64,000 nt of DNA from Hymenobacter plasmatis (GTDB lineage Bacteria; Bacteroidota; Bacteroidia; Cytophagales; Hymenobacteraceae), in contig NZ_JAJFAW010000021.1 in NCBI RefSeq assembly GCF_020711255.1, forward strand, positions 42,633 through 106,632, in the 5' to 3' direction. The notes beneath the pieces are model-generated. The model made no database searches. It was not told where the DNA came from and was given only the letters and a program-made list of their open reading frames with translations. Shown here one piece after another: positions 24,827 through 34,500 of this stretch; the first letter of the stretch is position 1, and each line of letters opens with the position of its first letter. The translations under genes and the position numbers were made by a program.

Positions 24827-26311
24827 TTATTCTTCGCTGTAGGCCCACTCCACCCCGGCTTTGGTGTCTTTGATGACGATGCCCTGCCCTTTGAGCGCGG
24901 CCCGAATCAAATCTACTTTGTCGTAGGCCTTGTCGGCTTTGGCTTCGGAATAAAAGCTGAGGGTGAGCTCCAGCAGTTGCTCGGCGTTGGCCCGCGGCTC
25001 GTCCTGCAAGCCCAGAATGTCAACAACCAGGGTGCGGTAAGCGGCCACCGCCTCGGCTAGCACCGGGCCCGACACCTCGGCCATCGCGGCCGGTGTGGTG
25101 GCCAGAGTATTGAACTTGCGCAACAGGTTGAACAGGCTCGCAATGGTGCGGGCCGTGTTCAGGTCGTCTTCGAGGCCCGTGAACAGGTCGGCCATGAGCT
25201 TGCGCAGGTCGGCGTCGCCGGGCAGTTCGGCCCCGTCGCTGCTGGGCACCAGCTTCTCTATCAGGCGCAGGCCGTTCATCAGCTTGCGGTAGCCCTTGCG
25301 GGCGGCCTGCAGGGCGTCGTCGCTCACGTCGACGGGCGAGCGGTAGTGGGCCTGCAGCAGGAAGAAACGCACCACCATGGGCGAGTAGCCCTGCACCAGC
25401 GGCCCGGCCGGCCCTTTGAACATCTCGCCCAGCAACACGAAGTTGCCCAGGCTCTTGCTCATCTTGGTGCCGTTCACGGTAATCATGTTGTTGTGCATCC
25501 ACACCCGCGACTCGTCGGTGTGGGTGTGGCTGGCCTGGCACTGCGCGATTTCGCACTCGTGGTGCGGAAACATGAGGTCGAGCCCGCCGCCGTGAATGTC
25601 GGACAGGTCGCCGAGGTACTTACGGCTCATGGCCGAGCACTCGAGGTGCCAGCCGGGGAAGCCTTCGCCCCAGGGCGACGGCCAGCGCATGATGTGCTCG
25701 GGCGCGGCCTTTTTCCAGAGGGCAAAGTCCAGGGGGCTGCGCTTTTCGTCCTGGCCGGCCAGGGTGTCGCGGGTGCCGCCCAGCTGGTCCTCGATGCTGC
25801 GGTTCGAGAGCTTGCCGTAGCGGTGGGCCTCGTTGTACTTGGGCACGTCGAAGTATACCGAGCCGTTGACTTCGTAACCGAAGCCGTTGGCCACGATTTC
25901 CTCAATCAGCCCAATTTGCTCGGTGATGTGGCCGCTGGCCTGGGGCTCAATATCGGGCGGCAAGCAGCCCAGGGCCAGCATGTTCTGCCGGTAGCGGTTG
26001 GCGAAGTGCTGGGCCACCTGCATGGGCTCGATGCGGGCCGCGCGGGCGGCTTTTTCCATCTTGTCTTCGCCGGTGTCGGCGTCGCTTTCGAGGTGGCCCA
26101 CGTCGGTGATGTTGCGCACGTAGCGCACCTGGTAGCCCAGGTAGCGCAGGTAGCGCGTGAGCACATCAAACACCACCGGGCCGCGGGCGTTGCCCAGGTG
26201 GGCTTCGCTGTATACGGTGGGGCCGCACAGGTACACGCCCACCTGGGGCGCGTGCACGGGCTGGAATTCTTCTTTCTTGCGGGTAAGCGTGTTATAAAGC
26301 GAGAGCGGCAT
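24827..26311 (-). CDS. cysS: Cysteinyl-tRNA synthetase
   Basis: Charges tRNA-Cys in the cytoplasm; class I synthetase, 494 residues, typical length. Motifs: zinc ligand and start of the Rossmann fold in YLCGPTVY, the HIGH-equivalent HLGNARG, the WHLECSAMS and HHECEIAQ segments carrying further zinc ligands, and the KMSKS loop in GTKMSKSLGN. The C-terminal DALR-like helical domain is complete. A TACCTTTG box ends 5 bases before the ATG, so the mRNA may be leaderless. Cysteinyl-tRNA supply is the signal the poly-Cys leader ORF at 13.7 kb would sense, but the loci are not linked. Confidence 0.97.
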   Translation of the reverse strand: MPLSLYNTLTRKKEEFQPVHAPQVGVYLCGPTVYSEAHLGNARGPVVFDVLTRYLRYLGYQVRYVRNITDVGHLESDADTGEDKMEKAARAARIEPMQVAQHFANRYRQNMLALGCLPPDIEPQASGHITEQIGLIEEIVANGFGYEVNGSVYFDVPKYNEAHRYGKLSNRSIEDQLGGTRDTLAGQDEKRSPLDFALWKKAAPEHIMRWPSPWGEGFPGWHLECSAMSRKYLGDLSDIHGGGLDLMFPHHECEIAQCQASHTHTDESRVWMHNNMITVNGTKMSKSLGNFVLLGEMFKGPAGPLVQGYSPMVVRFFLLQAHYRSPVDVSDDALQAARKGYRKLMNGLRLIEKLVPSSDGAELPGDADLRKLMADLFTGLEDDLNTARTIASLFNLLRKFNTLATTPAAMAEVSGPVLAEAVAAYRTLVVDILGLQDEPRANAEQLLELTLSFYSEAKADKAYDKVDLIRAALKGQGIVIKDTKAGVEWAYSEE

Positions 26312-26315
26312 GGAG

Positions 26316-26323
26316 CAAAGGTA
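26316..26323 (-). promoter_or_regulatory. Candidate -7 box for cysS
   Basis: TACCTTTG ends 5 bases before the cysS ATG, so transcription would start at or within a base or two of the start codon. Confidence 0.42.
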
Positions 26324-26375
26324 GCGGGCGGGAAAACGATAAGTCCCTTCTCAAACGGGGAGGAACACTTCTGGT

Positions 26376-27563
26376 TCAGCGACGCAGCTCGTAGAGGCCT
26401 TCCACCGGAAAATGGTCGCTCCACGTGATTTCGCGGTGCACCTGGCAGCCCAGCACTTCCCACTGCGGGCTGGCAAACTGCTGGTCGATGCGCAGGCCGG
26501 GCAGCTTGCCATTGTAGGTAGCCCCGATGCCGTTGCCCACGGTGGCCCAGGCATTCTGGAGGTGGTCGGCCAGCTGGTCGTAGGGGTAGGAATAGGGCAG
26601 GTCGTTGAGGTCGCCGGTCAGCAGCACGGGGTAGGGCGAGCGGGCCACGTGGGCCAGCACGGTATCTATCTGGGCCCCGCGCGCTTTGGCCCCGTTACGG
26701 AAGCGCCGCAGCAGGTTGGGGGCTTTCTGGCGCAGGCCGGTGCGGCTTTCGGTGGCGGCCACGATGTCGGTTTCGGCCATGCTCATGCTTTGCAGGTGCA
26801 GGTTGAACACGCGAATGGTATCGGGCCGGCCCCGGCCGGTGCGGTTGGCGGGCCGGGCCAGGTCGGCCCACATGGCGTGGTTTTGCGAGAGCCGGCCGAA
26901 AGGAATGGTGCCCCGCCGCACAATGGGAAAGCGCGAGAAAATGGCCAGCCCAAACTCGGCGCCGATGCCGTTGGTGAGCGTGACGGAGATGAAGGAGTGG
27001 CGGCCGCTGCCGCGCCCCAGCTGGTCGTCGGTTTGGAAGATGTTCTTGTCGTCGCGGGAGCCGTGGGGCTCGTTGTAGTACTCCTGCAGGCAAAGCACAT
27101 CGGCTGGGCTCTGGGCCAGCCAGCGGATGAAATCTTTGGACGAGGCATTGTTGGCGTCGCGCAGCTGCGAGTACACGTTGAAAATGCGCACGTTGGACGA
27201 GAGCAGCAGCACATTGCCCGCAGAACGCCGCGTCAGAAAAGACGTGTGCAAGGTTTTCCCACCGGTGAGCTGCACCTGCTTGGCTTGCACCGCATCGGCC
27301 AGATGGGTGGGGTGCAGTGGCAGGCCGCGCTGCACGTGGGGCCAGGTAAGCCCCAGGGCTAAAATGGGCAGCACCGCCACGCGCCAGTTGCGCCGCAGCC
27401 AGTACAGCGCCAGCAGGGCAGTGAGGACCAGAGCAATGGGCGTCGTGAGGGCTCCAAACACCACGGGCCAGAACGCGCTGGCGGGCACCTGCTCGCAGGC
27501 AATGGCCAGCAACAGCCAGCCCAGGGTGAGCAACGTAATTTTAAAGGCAAAAGAGCGGCGCAC
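26376..27563 (-). CDS. Endonuclease/exonuclease/phosphatase family membrane protein
   Basis: 395 residues from a GTG start. Two or three N-terminal membrane helices (residues ~7-75) carry an EEP (DNase I-like) domain at about 120-395. EEP motifs in order: LSSNVRIFN (Asn), CLQEYYNEP (catalytic Glu), FNLHLQSMS, LTGDLNDLPYSYPYD (Asp/Asn) and WSDHFPVEG (catalytic Asp-His). This architecture is widespread in Bacteroidota; cleavage of phosphodiesters in nucleic acids, phospholipids or inositol phosphates is possible and the substrate is unknown. The catalytic domain would face the periplasm or cytoplasm depending on helix count. A TACCTTTG box lies 21 bases upstream. Confidence 0.86.
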   Translation of the reverse strand: MRRSFAFKITLLTLGWLLLAIACEQVPASAFWPVVFGALTTPIALVLTALLALYWLRRNWRVAVLPILALGLTWPHVQRGLPLHPTHLADAVQAKQVQLTGGKTLHTSFLTRRSAGNVLLLSSNVRIFNVYSQLRDANNASSKDFIRWLAQSPADVLCLQEYYNEPHGSRDDKNIFQTDDQLGRGSGRHSFISVTLTNGIGAEFGLAIFSRFPIVRRGTIPFGRLSQNHAMWADLARPANRTGRGRPDTIRVFNLHLQSMSMAETDIVAATESRTGLRQKAPNLLRRFRNGAKARGAQIDTVLAHVARSPYPVLLTGDLNDLPYSYPYDQLADHLQNAWATVGNGIGATYNGKLPGLRIDQQFASPQWEVLGCQVHREITWSDHFPVEGLYELRR

Positions 27564-27583
27564 GGCACGAGCAACAGGGGCCG

Positions 27584-27591
27584 CAAAGGTA
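27584..27591 (-). promoter_or_regulatory. Candidate -7 box for the EEP gene
   Basis: TACCTTTG on the minus strand, 21 bases before the GTG start; same sequence as the dxs and cysS boxes. Confidence 0.4.
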
Positions 27592-27811
27592 GCGGCCGAG
27601 GTTGAAGGCCGCAGCCGGCTAAAAGTTTATTTATCTTTCAAACCCCGAGCCCAATCTGGCTTTAAATGCAATAAGCTCTACTTGAAATGATACCCGGGCC
27701 CAGGCCTGCATGAAATTTGCACGGCCGCCGCTCGGGCCGCTGGGCATCTTCACATTTTGCGCCGGCTGCTCACAATTTCCACTTCCCCTCTTTCCTGCCT
27801 TCCGCGCTTAT

Positions 27812-30800
27812 ATGGCTCCACTTTTCCGCGCTGTCTACCAACGTCTTCTGGTCTTGCTTTTACTACTGGCATTGCAGCCGGCGCAGGCGGCACCGGCCCG
27901 CCCCGCTTCGGTGGAGCCGGCCGCGGCCAGCCTCGAGTTTATTCAGAACAAAGGGCAGTGGGACCGCCGCGTGCGGTACGAGGCCGCGTTGCCGGCCGGC
28001 CGGCTCTTTGTGCAGGCCGATGCCCTCACCTACGCTTTTGTAGACGCGGCCCTGATGAGCAACCACCACGGCGGCGGGGGCACGGCCAACAAAACGGCCG
28101 CCAGCTCAAGTGGAGCCAGCTCCAGCTTTGCGGCCCACGCCTACACCGTGCATTTTGAGAAGGCCAGTTCCCGCGTTCGCCTCACGGCTGAGACGCCCAC
28201 GGCCGGGGAGCGCAACTACTTTGTGGGCAGCGACGAGCGGCGGTGGGCCCGCCACGTGGGCGCGTTCCGGCGCCTGCACTACGCCAGCCTGTGGCCCGGC
28301 ATCGGCCTGACGCTGTACGAAAACACCGGCCAGCACCTGGAGTACGACGTGGAGCTGGCCCCCCACGCCAACCCTGCCCAAGTGGCCCTGCGCTACGAAG
28401 GCGCCACCTCCCTGACCCTGGACGCGGCTGGCAACCTGCTGGTGCGCACCACGGTGGGCAGCACCACCGAGCTTGCGCCGAAAGCCTGGCAAACCACGGC
28501 GGCGGGCGTGTGCCAGCCCGTGGCCTGCCGCTACGTGCTGGCGGGCAGCACCGTACGGTTTGCGCTGGGCGCCTATGACAAATCCCGGGCCCTGACCATT
28601 GACCCCACCGTGCTGTTTGCCACCCTAACCGGCTCAACGGCCGACAACTGGGGCTTCACGGCGACTTACGACAACGCCGGCAACCTGTACTCGGGCGGCA
28701 TTGTGTTCGACAACTACGGCGGCACTTTCCCGGCCACGCCGGGCGCCTACCGCACCAGCTTCAGCAGTGCGATGGACATGGCCCTCATCAAGTACAACAC
28801 CACGGCGACCGGCCCGGCGGCGCGAGTGTGGGCCACCTACCTGGGCGGCAACAGCGCCGACTTCCCACACAGCTTGGTGGTGAACACCCAGAACGAGCTG
28901 GTGATTATGGGCAGTACGTCGTCGACCAACTTCCCCACCACGGCCGGGGCCCACCAACGGCTCTTTTACAGAGGCACGCCGCTTGACCCCTTCCGGGCCG
29001 GGCGGACGCCGTATGACATGCCCAACGGCTCGGACATCGTGGTGAGCCGCCTCAGCGCCGACGGCAGCGCGCTGCTAGCCAGCACTTATATCGGCGGAAA
29101 TGGCAACGACGGGGTATTAGCGGACGGCGCGCTGGCCGCCAACTACGGCGACACCTTTCGCGGGGATGTAGTGCTCGATGGGGCGGGCAACATCTACATT
29201 GCTTCCACCACAAACTCGCGCGATGTCTTTCTGGGGAGCCAGGGAAATCCGCTAGACAGATTTTTGGCACAAGGTCCTGGCTATAATGTTCTTGTGTGCA
29301 AACTCACACCGTCGCTTTTTATGCAGTGGGGCGGTATTTTCGGGGGGAGTGGGGCCGATGCCGCCTACTCGGTGCAGCTTGATGGCCAAGGGCGCGTGTA
29401 CGTGTGCGGCGGCACTACCTCGACCAACTTTCCGGCCACGGCCGGGGCCTACCGCAGCAGCCCGCTGGGGGGCATCGCCGATGGGTTTGCAGCCCGCATC
29501 AGCGCCGATGGCCGCACGGTGGAGCGCGCCACGTACATCGGCACGAGTGGCTACGACCAGGCCTATTTTCTGCAGCTCGACGCGGCCGGCAACGCCTACC
29601 TGCTGGGGCAAACGCTGGGGCAGTTTCCCATCACGACCGGCCTGTACGGCACGGCCGGCGGCCCGCAGTTTATTCAAAAGCTCAACCCCGACCTCACGGC
29701 CAGCCTTTACAGCACGGCCTTTGGCAGCCGCGGCGGGGCGGGCAACGGGCCCAACCTGGTGCCCACCGCCTTTCTGGTGGACGACTGCGAGCGGGTGTAC
29801 ATCAGCGGCTGGGGCGGTGTGGACAACGGCGACTACCTCGGCGGCACCACCAGCGGCCTGCCCGTCACGTCCACTGCCGTACAGCCCACTACCGACGGCT
29901 CGGACTTTTACCTGGCTCAATTTGGGGCGGGCATGACCAAGCTCGACTACGCCACCTTCTTTGGGCAGCTGGGCGGCCCGCCCGACCACGTGGACGGCGG
30001 CACGTCGCGGTTTGACAAGCGCGGCATTGTGTACCAGGCCATGTGCGCCAGCTGCGGCGGGGGGCCGGTGGGCTTTCCGGTGCCGCCGGGCGCGGGCAGC
30101 TACACCGCCCGCAACGGCAGCGCGCGCTGCAACAACGGCGCTTTCAAAATGAACTTTGAGGTGATACAGGCCGACCCCGGCCCCCGGCGCTACGTGTGCG
30201 TGAACGACGGGGCCGTGACGCTGGGCGGCAGCCCAGCGGGCGGCGTGTGGAGCGGGCCGGGTGTGCAGGCCATTCCGGGCGGGGGCTACCGCTTTGTGCC
30301 CACAGCCGTGGGGCCGGGGCAGTACGTCATCAGCTACACGGTGGCTTCTACGGGCACCTGCCTCAGCACCAAGGCCGTGCGCTACCTGGTGGCGCCGGCC
30401 ATTGTGCCCACGCTGGCCCCAGTGCCGCCGCAGTGCATTACGCAGCCGGCGGTGGCCCTTACGGCCACGCCGGCCGGCGGCACGTTGAGCGGACCAGGGG
30501 TGGCAGGCGGGCGCTTCGACCCGGCCGCGGCCGGCGTGGGCACCCACACCATTTCGTATGCCGTCTCCGACTCGTTGGGCTGCGGCGTCATCAGCCAGCA
30601 GGTGACGGTGAGCCGGCCGCCCACCGTGACACCCGGGCGCGACACCACGCTCTGCGCCGACCTGCGCCAGCCGTTTCAGCTGCGGGGCCAGTCGCCGGCG
30701 GGCGGCACCTGGACGGGCAATGGCGTGACGGCCAGCGGCTTTTTCACCCCGCCCAACACCAACAACCGCGGCGGCATTTTCCCGCTCACCTACACCGTGG

Positions 30801-31360
30801 CGCAGGGCCCGTGCCAGGTCAGTGCCACCCGCACCGTGGTGCTCACGCCCACCTCGACCCAAAACGTGGGCCTAAACCTGCCGGTGTGCGCCGCGGCGCC
30901 CCAGTACGCAGGCCTCGCGCCCTTCGACCTCCCGCTCACGCCCGTGCTGCTGGCACCCAACGCTATTTACCGCTGGGACTTTGGCGATGGCAGCCCCACC
31001 AGCACGGAGGCTACGCCCACCCACCGCTACCTGAAAGGCGGCAGCTACCACATCACGCTCACTGCGCGCTACGGCAACTGCCAGGTGCTCACGGGATTTT
31101 CGCCGGTGGAAGTCGGCGAGGTGTTCGTTCCCAACATCATCACGCCCAACGGCGACGAGAAAAACCAGACTTTCCGGCCCCTGTTCACCTGCCGCCCGGC
31201 CTCGCTGGAAGTGTACTCGCGTTGGGGCCAGCGGGTGTACCAGACCGACGAGTACCACAACAGCTGGGACGCCTCCGGCCTGCCCGATGGCATCTACTAC
31301 TACCTGCTGCGCGACGCCGACGACCGCAGGGTGAAAGGCTGGGTGGAAGTGCGCCGCTAA
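27812..31360 (+). CDS. T9SS surface protein with SBBP, PKD and gliding-type C-terminal domain (first of tandem pair)
   Basis: 1182 residues from ATG 27812, which gives a good signal peptide (RLLVLLLLLALQPAQAA). Order: an N-terminal DUF7948-like domain (SLEFIQNKGQWDRRVRYEA), SBBP beta-propeller repeats (LYSGGIVFDNYGG ... VWATYLGGNSADF ... VYVCGGTTSTNFPATAGAYR), three Ig-like repeats of the PAGG...SGPGV type, a PKD domain (WDFGDGSPTSTEATPTHRY), and the gliding motility-associated (type B) C-terminal domain (NIITPNGDEKNQTF ... YSRWGQRVY ... GIYYYLL). It should be exported through the SprA translocon. Adhesion is a plausible role but not shown. Confidence 0.9.
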   Translation: MAPLFRAVYQRLLVLLLLLALQPAQAAPARPASVEPAAASLEFIQNKGQWDRRVRYEAALPAGRLFVQADALTYAFVDAALMSNHHGGGGTANKTAASSSGASSSFAAHAYTVHFEKASSRVRLTAETPTAGERNYFVGSDERRWARHVGAFRRLHYASLWPGIGLTLYENTGQHLEYDVELAPHANPAQVALRYEGATSLTLDAAGNLLVRTTVGSTTELAPKAWQTTAAGVCQPVACRYVLAGSTVRFALGAYDKSRALTIDPTVLFATLTGSTADNWGFTATYDNAGNLYSGGIVFDNYGGTFPATPGAYRTSFSSAMDMALIKYNTTATGPAARVWATYLGGNSADFPHSLVVNTQNELVIMGSTSSTNFPTTAGAHQRLFYRGTPLDPFRAGRTPYDMPNGSDIVVSRLSADGSALLASTYIGGNGNDGVLADGALAANYGDTFRGDVVLDGAGNIYIASTTNSRDVFLGSQGNPLDRFLAQGPGYNVLVCKLTPSLFMQWGGIFGGSGADAAYSVQLDGQGRVYVCGGTTSTNFPATAGAYRSSPLGGIADGFAARISADGRTVERATYIGTSGYDQAYFLQLDAAGNAYLLGQTLGQFPITTGLYGTAGGPQFIQKLNPDLTASLYSTAFGSRGGAGNGPNLVPTAFLVDDCERVYISGWGGVDNGDYLGGTTSGLPVTSTAVQPTTDGSDFYLAQFGAGMTKLDYATFFGQLGGPPDHVDGGTSRFDKRGIVYQAMCASCGGGPVGFPVPPGAGSYTARNGSARCNNGAFKMNFEVIQADPGPRRYVCVNDGAVTLGGSPAGGVWSGPGVQAIPGGGYRFVPTAVGPGQYVISYTVASTGTCLSTKAVRYLVAPAIVPTLAPVPPQCITQPAVALTATPAGGTLSGPGVAGGRFDPAAAGVGTHTISYAVSDSLGCGVISQQVTVSRPPTVTPGRDTTLCADLRQPFQLRGQSPAGGTWTGNGVTASGFFTPPNTNNRGGIFPLTYTVAQGPCQVSATRTVVLTPTSTQNVGLNLPVCAAAPQYAGLAPFDLPLTPVLLAPNAIYRWDFGDGSPTSTEATPTHRYLKGGSYHITLTARYGNCQVLTGFSPVEVGEVFVPNIITPNGDEKNQTFRPLFTCRPASLEVYSRWGQRVYQTDEYHNSWDASGLPDGIYYYLLRDADDRRVKGWVEVRR

Positions 31361-31424
31361 TACCGGCCGCTGAAACCCCGCGAAAATTTCAGCTCAATTC
31401 CAGCAGGCTACCTCTTTTTATCTC

Positions 31425-31468
31425 AAGCCCGAAAAATGGTGCGCGACCCGCCATTTTTCGGGCTTTAC
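31425..31468 (+). terminator. Intrinsic terminator between the tandem surface protein genes
   Basis: Perfect 15-bp stem (AAGCCCGAAAAATGG / CCATTTTTCGGGCTT) with an 11-base loop and a T-rich tail. Confidence 0.88.
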
Positions 31469-31505
31469 CTTTATGGTTCTGCTCTATCTCTATTCATCGA
31501 TTTGA

Positions 31506-34500
31506 ATGAAACTACCGCTACTTTTTAAGGCAGCTTCCCTTCTACCCTTCCTGGCCATTGCCAGCTTAGCTCAAGCCAGCGAGCACCCCCACCCGGCCGA
31601 AAGCAGCCTGGAATTTATTGAAAACAAAGGCCAGTGGGATGCGCACGTGCGGTACGCCGCGCCTCTGCCCGGCGGCCGGCTGTTTGCCGAAGCCGATGGC
31701 TTGACATTTTCCTTGCTGGCCAACGGCGGCCCGGCTCAACTGGGGCACGACGGCCCCAGCACCGCGACTGAGGGCCCGGTGCGCGGCCACGCCCTGACGC
31801 TGCATTTTGAGGGTGCCGCCCCGGCCTCCCTCACCGCCGCAACCCCCACGGCCGAACACCGCAACTACCTGCTCGGCAACGACGCCCGCCGCTGGGTCCG
31901 CGACGTGCGCGGCTTTCGGGAGCTGCACTACGCCGGCCTGTGGCCCGGCGTGAGTGCCCGCGTGTACGAAAGTGCCGACCAGCACCTGGAATACGATTTT
32001 GAGCTGGCGCCCCGGGCCAACCCGGCGGCCATTGCCCTGCGGCACGACGGCGCCGACGGGCTGGCGCTGGACCCCACCGGCAACCTGCTGGTGCGCACCA
32101 GCGTGGGCACCATGACCGAGCGGGCCCCGCAGGCCTGGCAAACCGACGCCGCCGGCCGCCGCAAGTCGGTGGCCTGCCGCTACGTGCTGGCGGGCAAGCT
32201 GGTGCGCTTTGCCCTGGGCACCTACGACCCCGCCCGCCCGCTGACCATCGACCCAGTAGTGGTGTTTGCATCCTACACCGGCTCTACGGCCAATAACTGG
32301 GGCTTTACGGCCACTTACGACGACGATGGCAACATGTACTCGGGCGGTATCGCCTTCAGTGAGGGCTACCCCACCAGCCCCGGGGCCTTCCAGACCACGT
32401 TTGCGGCGTTGATTGACATTGCCATCATCAAGTACAACACCAGCGCGACGGGCCCGGCGGCTCGGGTGTGGGCCACCTACCTGGGCGGCAACGGCGCCGA
32501 CTTTCCGCACAGCCTCGTGGTGAACAATCAGGGCGAGCTGCTGGTGTTGGGCTCGTCGGGTTCCAGTGATTATCCGACTTCGGCCACTGCCCTGCAGCAG
32601 CGCTTTGCTGGGGGCACGCCGTCGTCGCCCTTCGGCTCGGGCCCGCCTTTTAATTCGCCCACCGGCTCTGACCTGGTGATTACGCGCCTGAATGCCAGCG
32701 GCTCCGGGCTGGTGGCTTCCACATACCTGGGCGGCAGTAAGAACGACGGCCTGCTGCCGCTGGACATTTTCCTGTCGCCTTCCGGAAGCACGCTGCAGCT
32801 GGCCCACAACTACGGTGACGCGTTTCGGGGCGACATTCAGGTGGACGCCGCCGACAACGTGTACATCGCCTCGCACACCATGTCGGAGGACTTCCCGCTG
32901 GGCACGGGCTTCGGCCGCACCTACCGCGGTGGCTCTTCCGATGGGGTGGCGTGCAAGCTCACGCCCACGCTTTCTAGCCTAGCCTGGGGCGGGTTTCTGG
33001 GCGGCTCGGGTGCCGACGCGGCGTATTCCATTCAAATTGAGCCAACCAGCGGCGACGTGTACGTGGCCGGCGGCACCATCAGCCCTGACTTCCCGGTGAC
33101 GAGCGGAGCCTACCGCACCACCCGGCCCGGCAACGTGGACGGCTTTGCGGCCCGCATTGCGGCCAATGGCGCTAGTGTACTGCGCGCCACCTACGTGGGC
33201 ACCAACGCGTACGACCAAGCCTACTTCCTGCAATTGGGCACCGACGGCGGGGTGTACCTGCTGGGCCAGACGCTGGGGGCATTTACCCTCACGCCCGGTC
33301 TGTTCAGCACCACCAACGGCACGCTTTTCATTCAAAAGCTGGACGCCAACCTGGGCCAAAGCCTGCTATCCACCGCCTTCGGCAGCACCGACCCCGCCAA
33401 CGCGGGCAAGGTGAGCGTTGACCCCACGGCGTTTCTGGTGGACCGCTGCGACCGGGTGTACGTGTGCGGCTGGGGCGGCTCATCTAACCGCAGCGGCCCG
33501 GACACCTACCTGGGAAGCAACGGCAGCACCACGCGCCTGCCCACCACCGCCGACGCCGCCCAGCTCACCACCGACGGCTCGGACTTTTACCTGGCTCAAT
33601 TTGCGGCCGGCCTCACGGGGCTGACCTACGGCACGTACTACGGCAGCAGCACCGGCGCTGGCGAGCACGTGGACGGCGGCACGTCGCGCTTCGACCCGCG
33701 CGGCATTGTGTACCAGGCCGTTTGCTCGTGTTTTGCGCGCACGGGCTTCCCCATTCCGGCGGGCGCCCACACCTACTCCACCACCAATAACAGCGGCACT
33801 GGCCAGAGCTCGCTCTGTAATAACGCCTCCTTTGTATTCAACTTCCAGCCCGGCACGGCCAACGCCGGCGCCGACCAGGAAGTGTGCGCCACGGCGGGCC
33901 CGCAGCCGCTGGTGGGCACGCCGGCCGGCGGCATCTGGGCGGGGCCGGGTGTAAGCGGCAGCTTGGCCACAGGCTTTGTGTTTACGCCTTCGGTGGCCCT
34001 CGTCGGGGTGCAAACCCTGACGTACACCTACATCAGCACCGGCCTGTGCACTACTACCGATGCACGGCGCGTGGCCGTGGGCCAGCCGCCGGCGGCTGTG
34101 GTTATCTCGCCGCTGCTGCAGGCGGCTTACTGCCGGCCAGGGCCCGGCTTGCCCCCGCTACCGCTGGTGCCGTTGTCGGCCACCCCGGCGGGCGGCACCT
34201 TTAGCGGCCCCGGCGTGAGCGGCAGCCTAGCTACGGGCTTCGTGTTCTCGCCCAACCAGAGCACCGGCACTGTGCAAATAGTGTACACGCTGAACGCCGA
34301 TGGCTGCGTGGTGCAAGGCTCGCGAGACGTCACCATCGGGAACGGCGTGAGCGCCGGCGCCGACCAGACGCTGTGCGCCGAGGCCGGCGCGCAGGCGCTG
34401 GTGGGCAGCCCGGCCGGTGGCACTTGGTCGGGCCCGGGCGTGAGCGGCAGCCTGGCCACGGGCTTTGTATTTACGCCGTCGGCGGCGCTGGTGGGCCCGC

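Noticed and set aside
24827..26311. Poly-Cys or T-box-type regulation at cysS
   Set aside because: The promoter box abuts the start codon, leaving no room for a leader.
29252..30862. 536-codon frame antisense to the first tandem surface protein
   Set aside because: Compositional shadow without similarity to any family I recognise.
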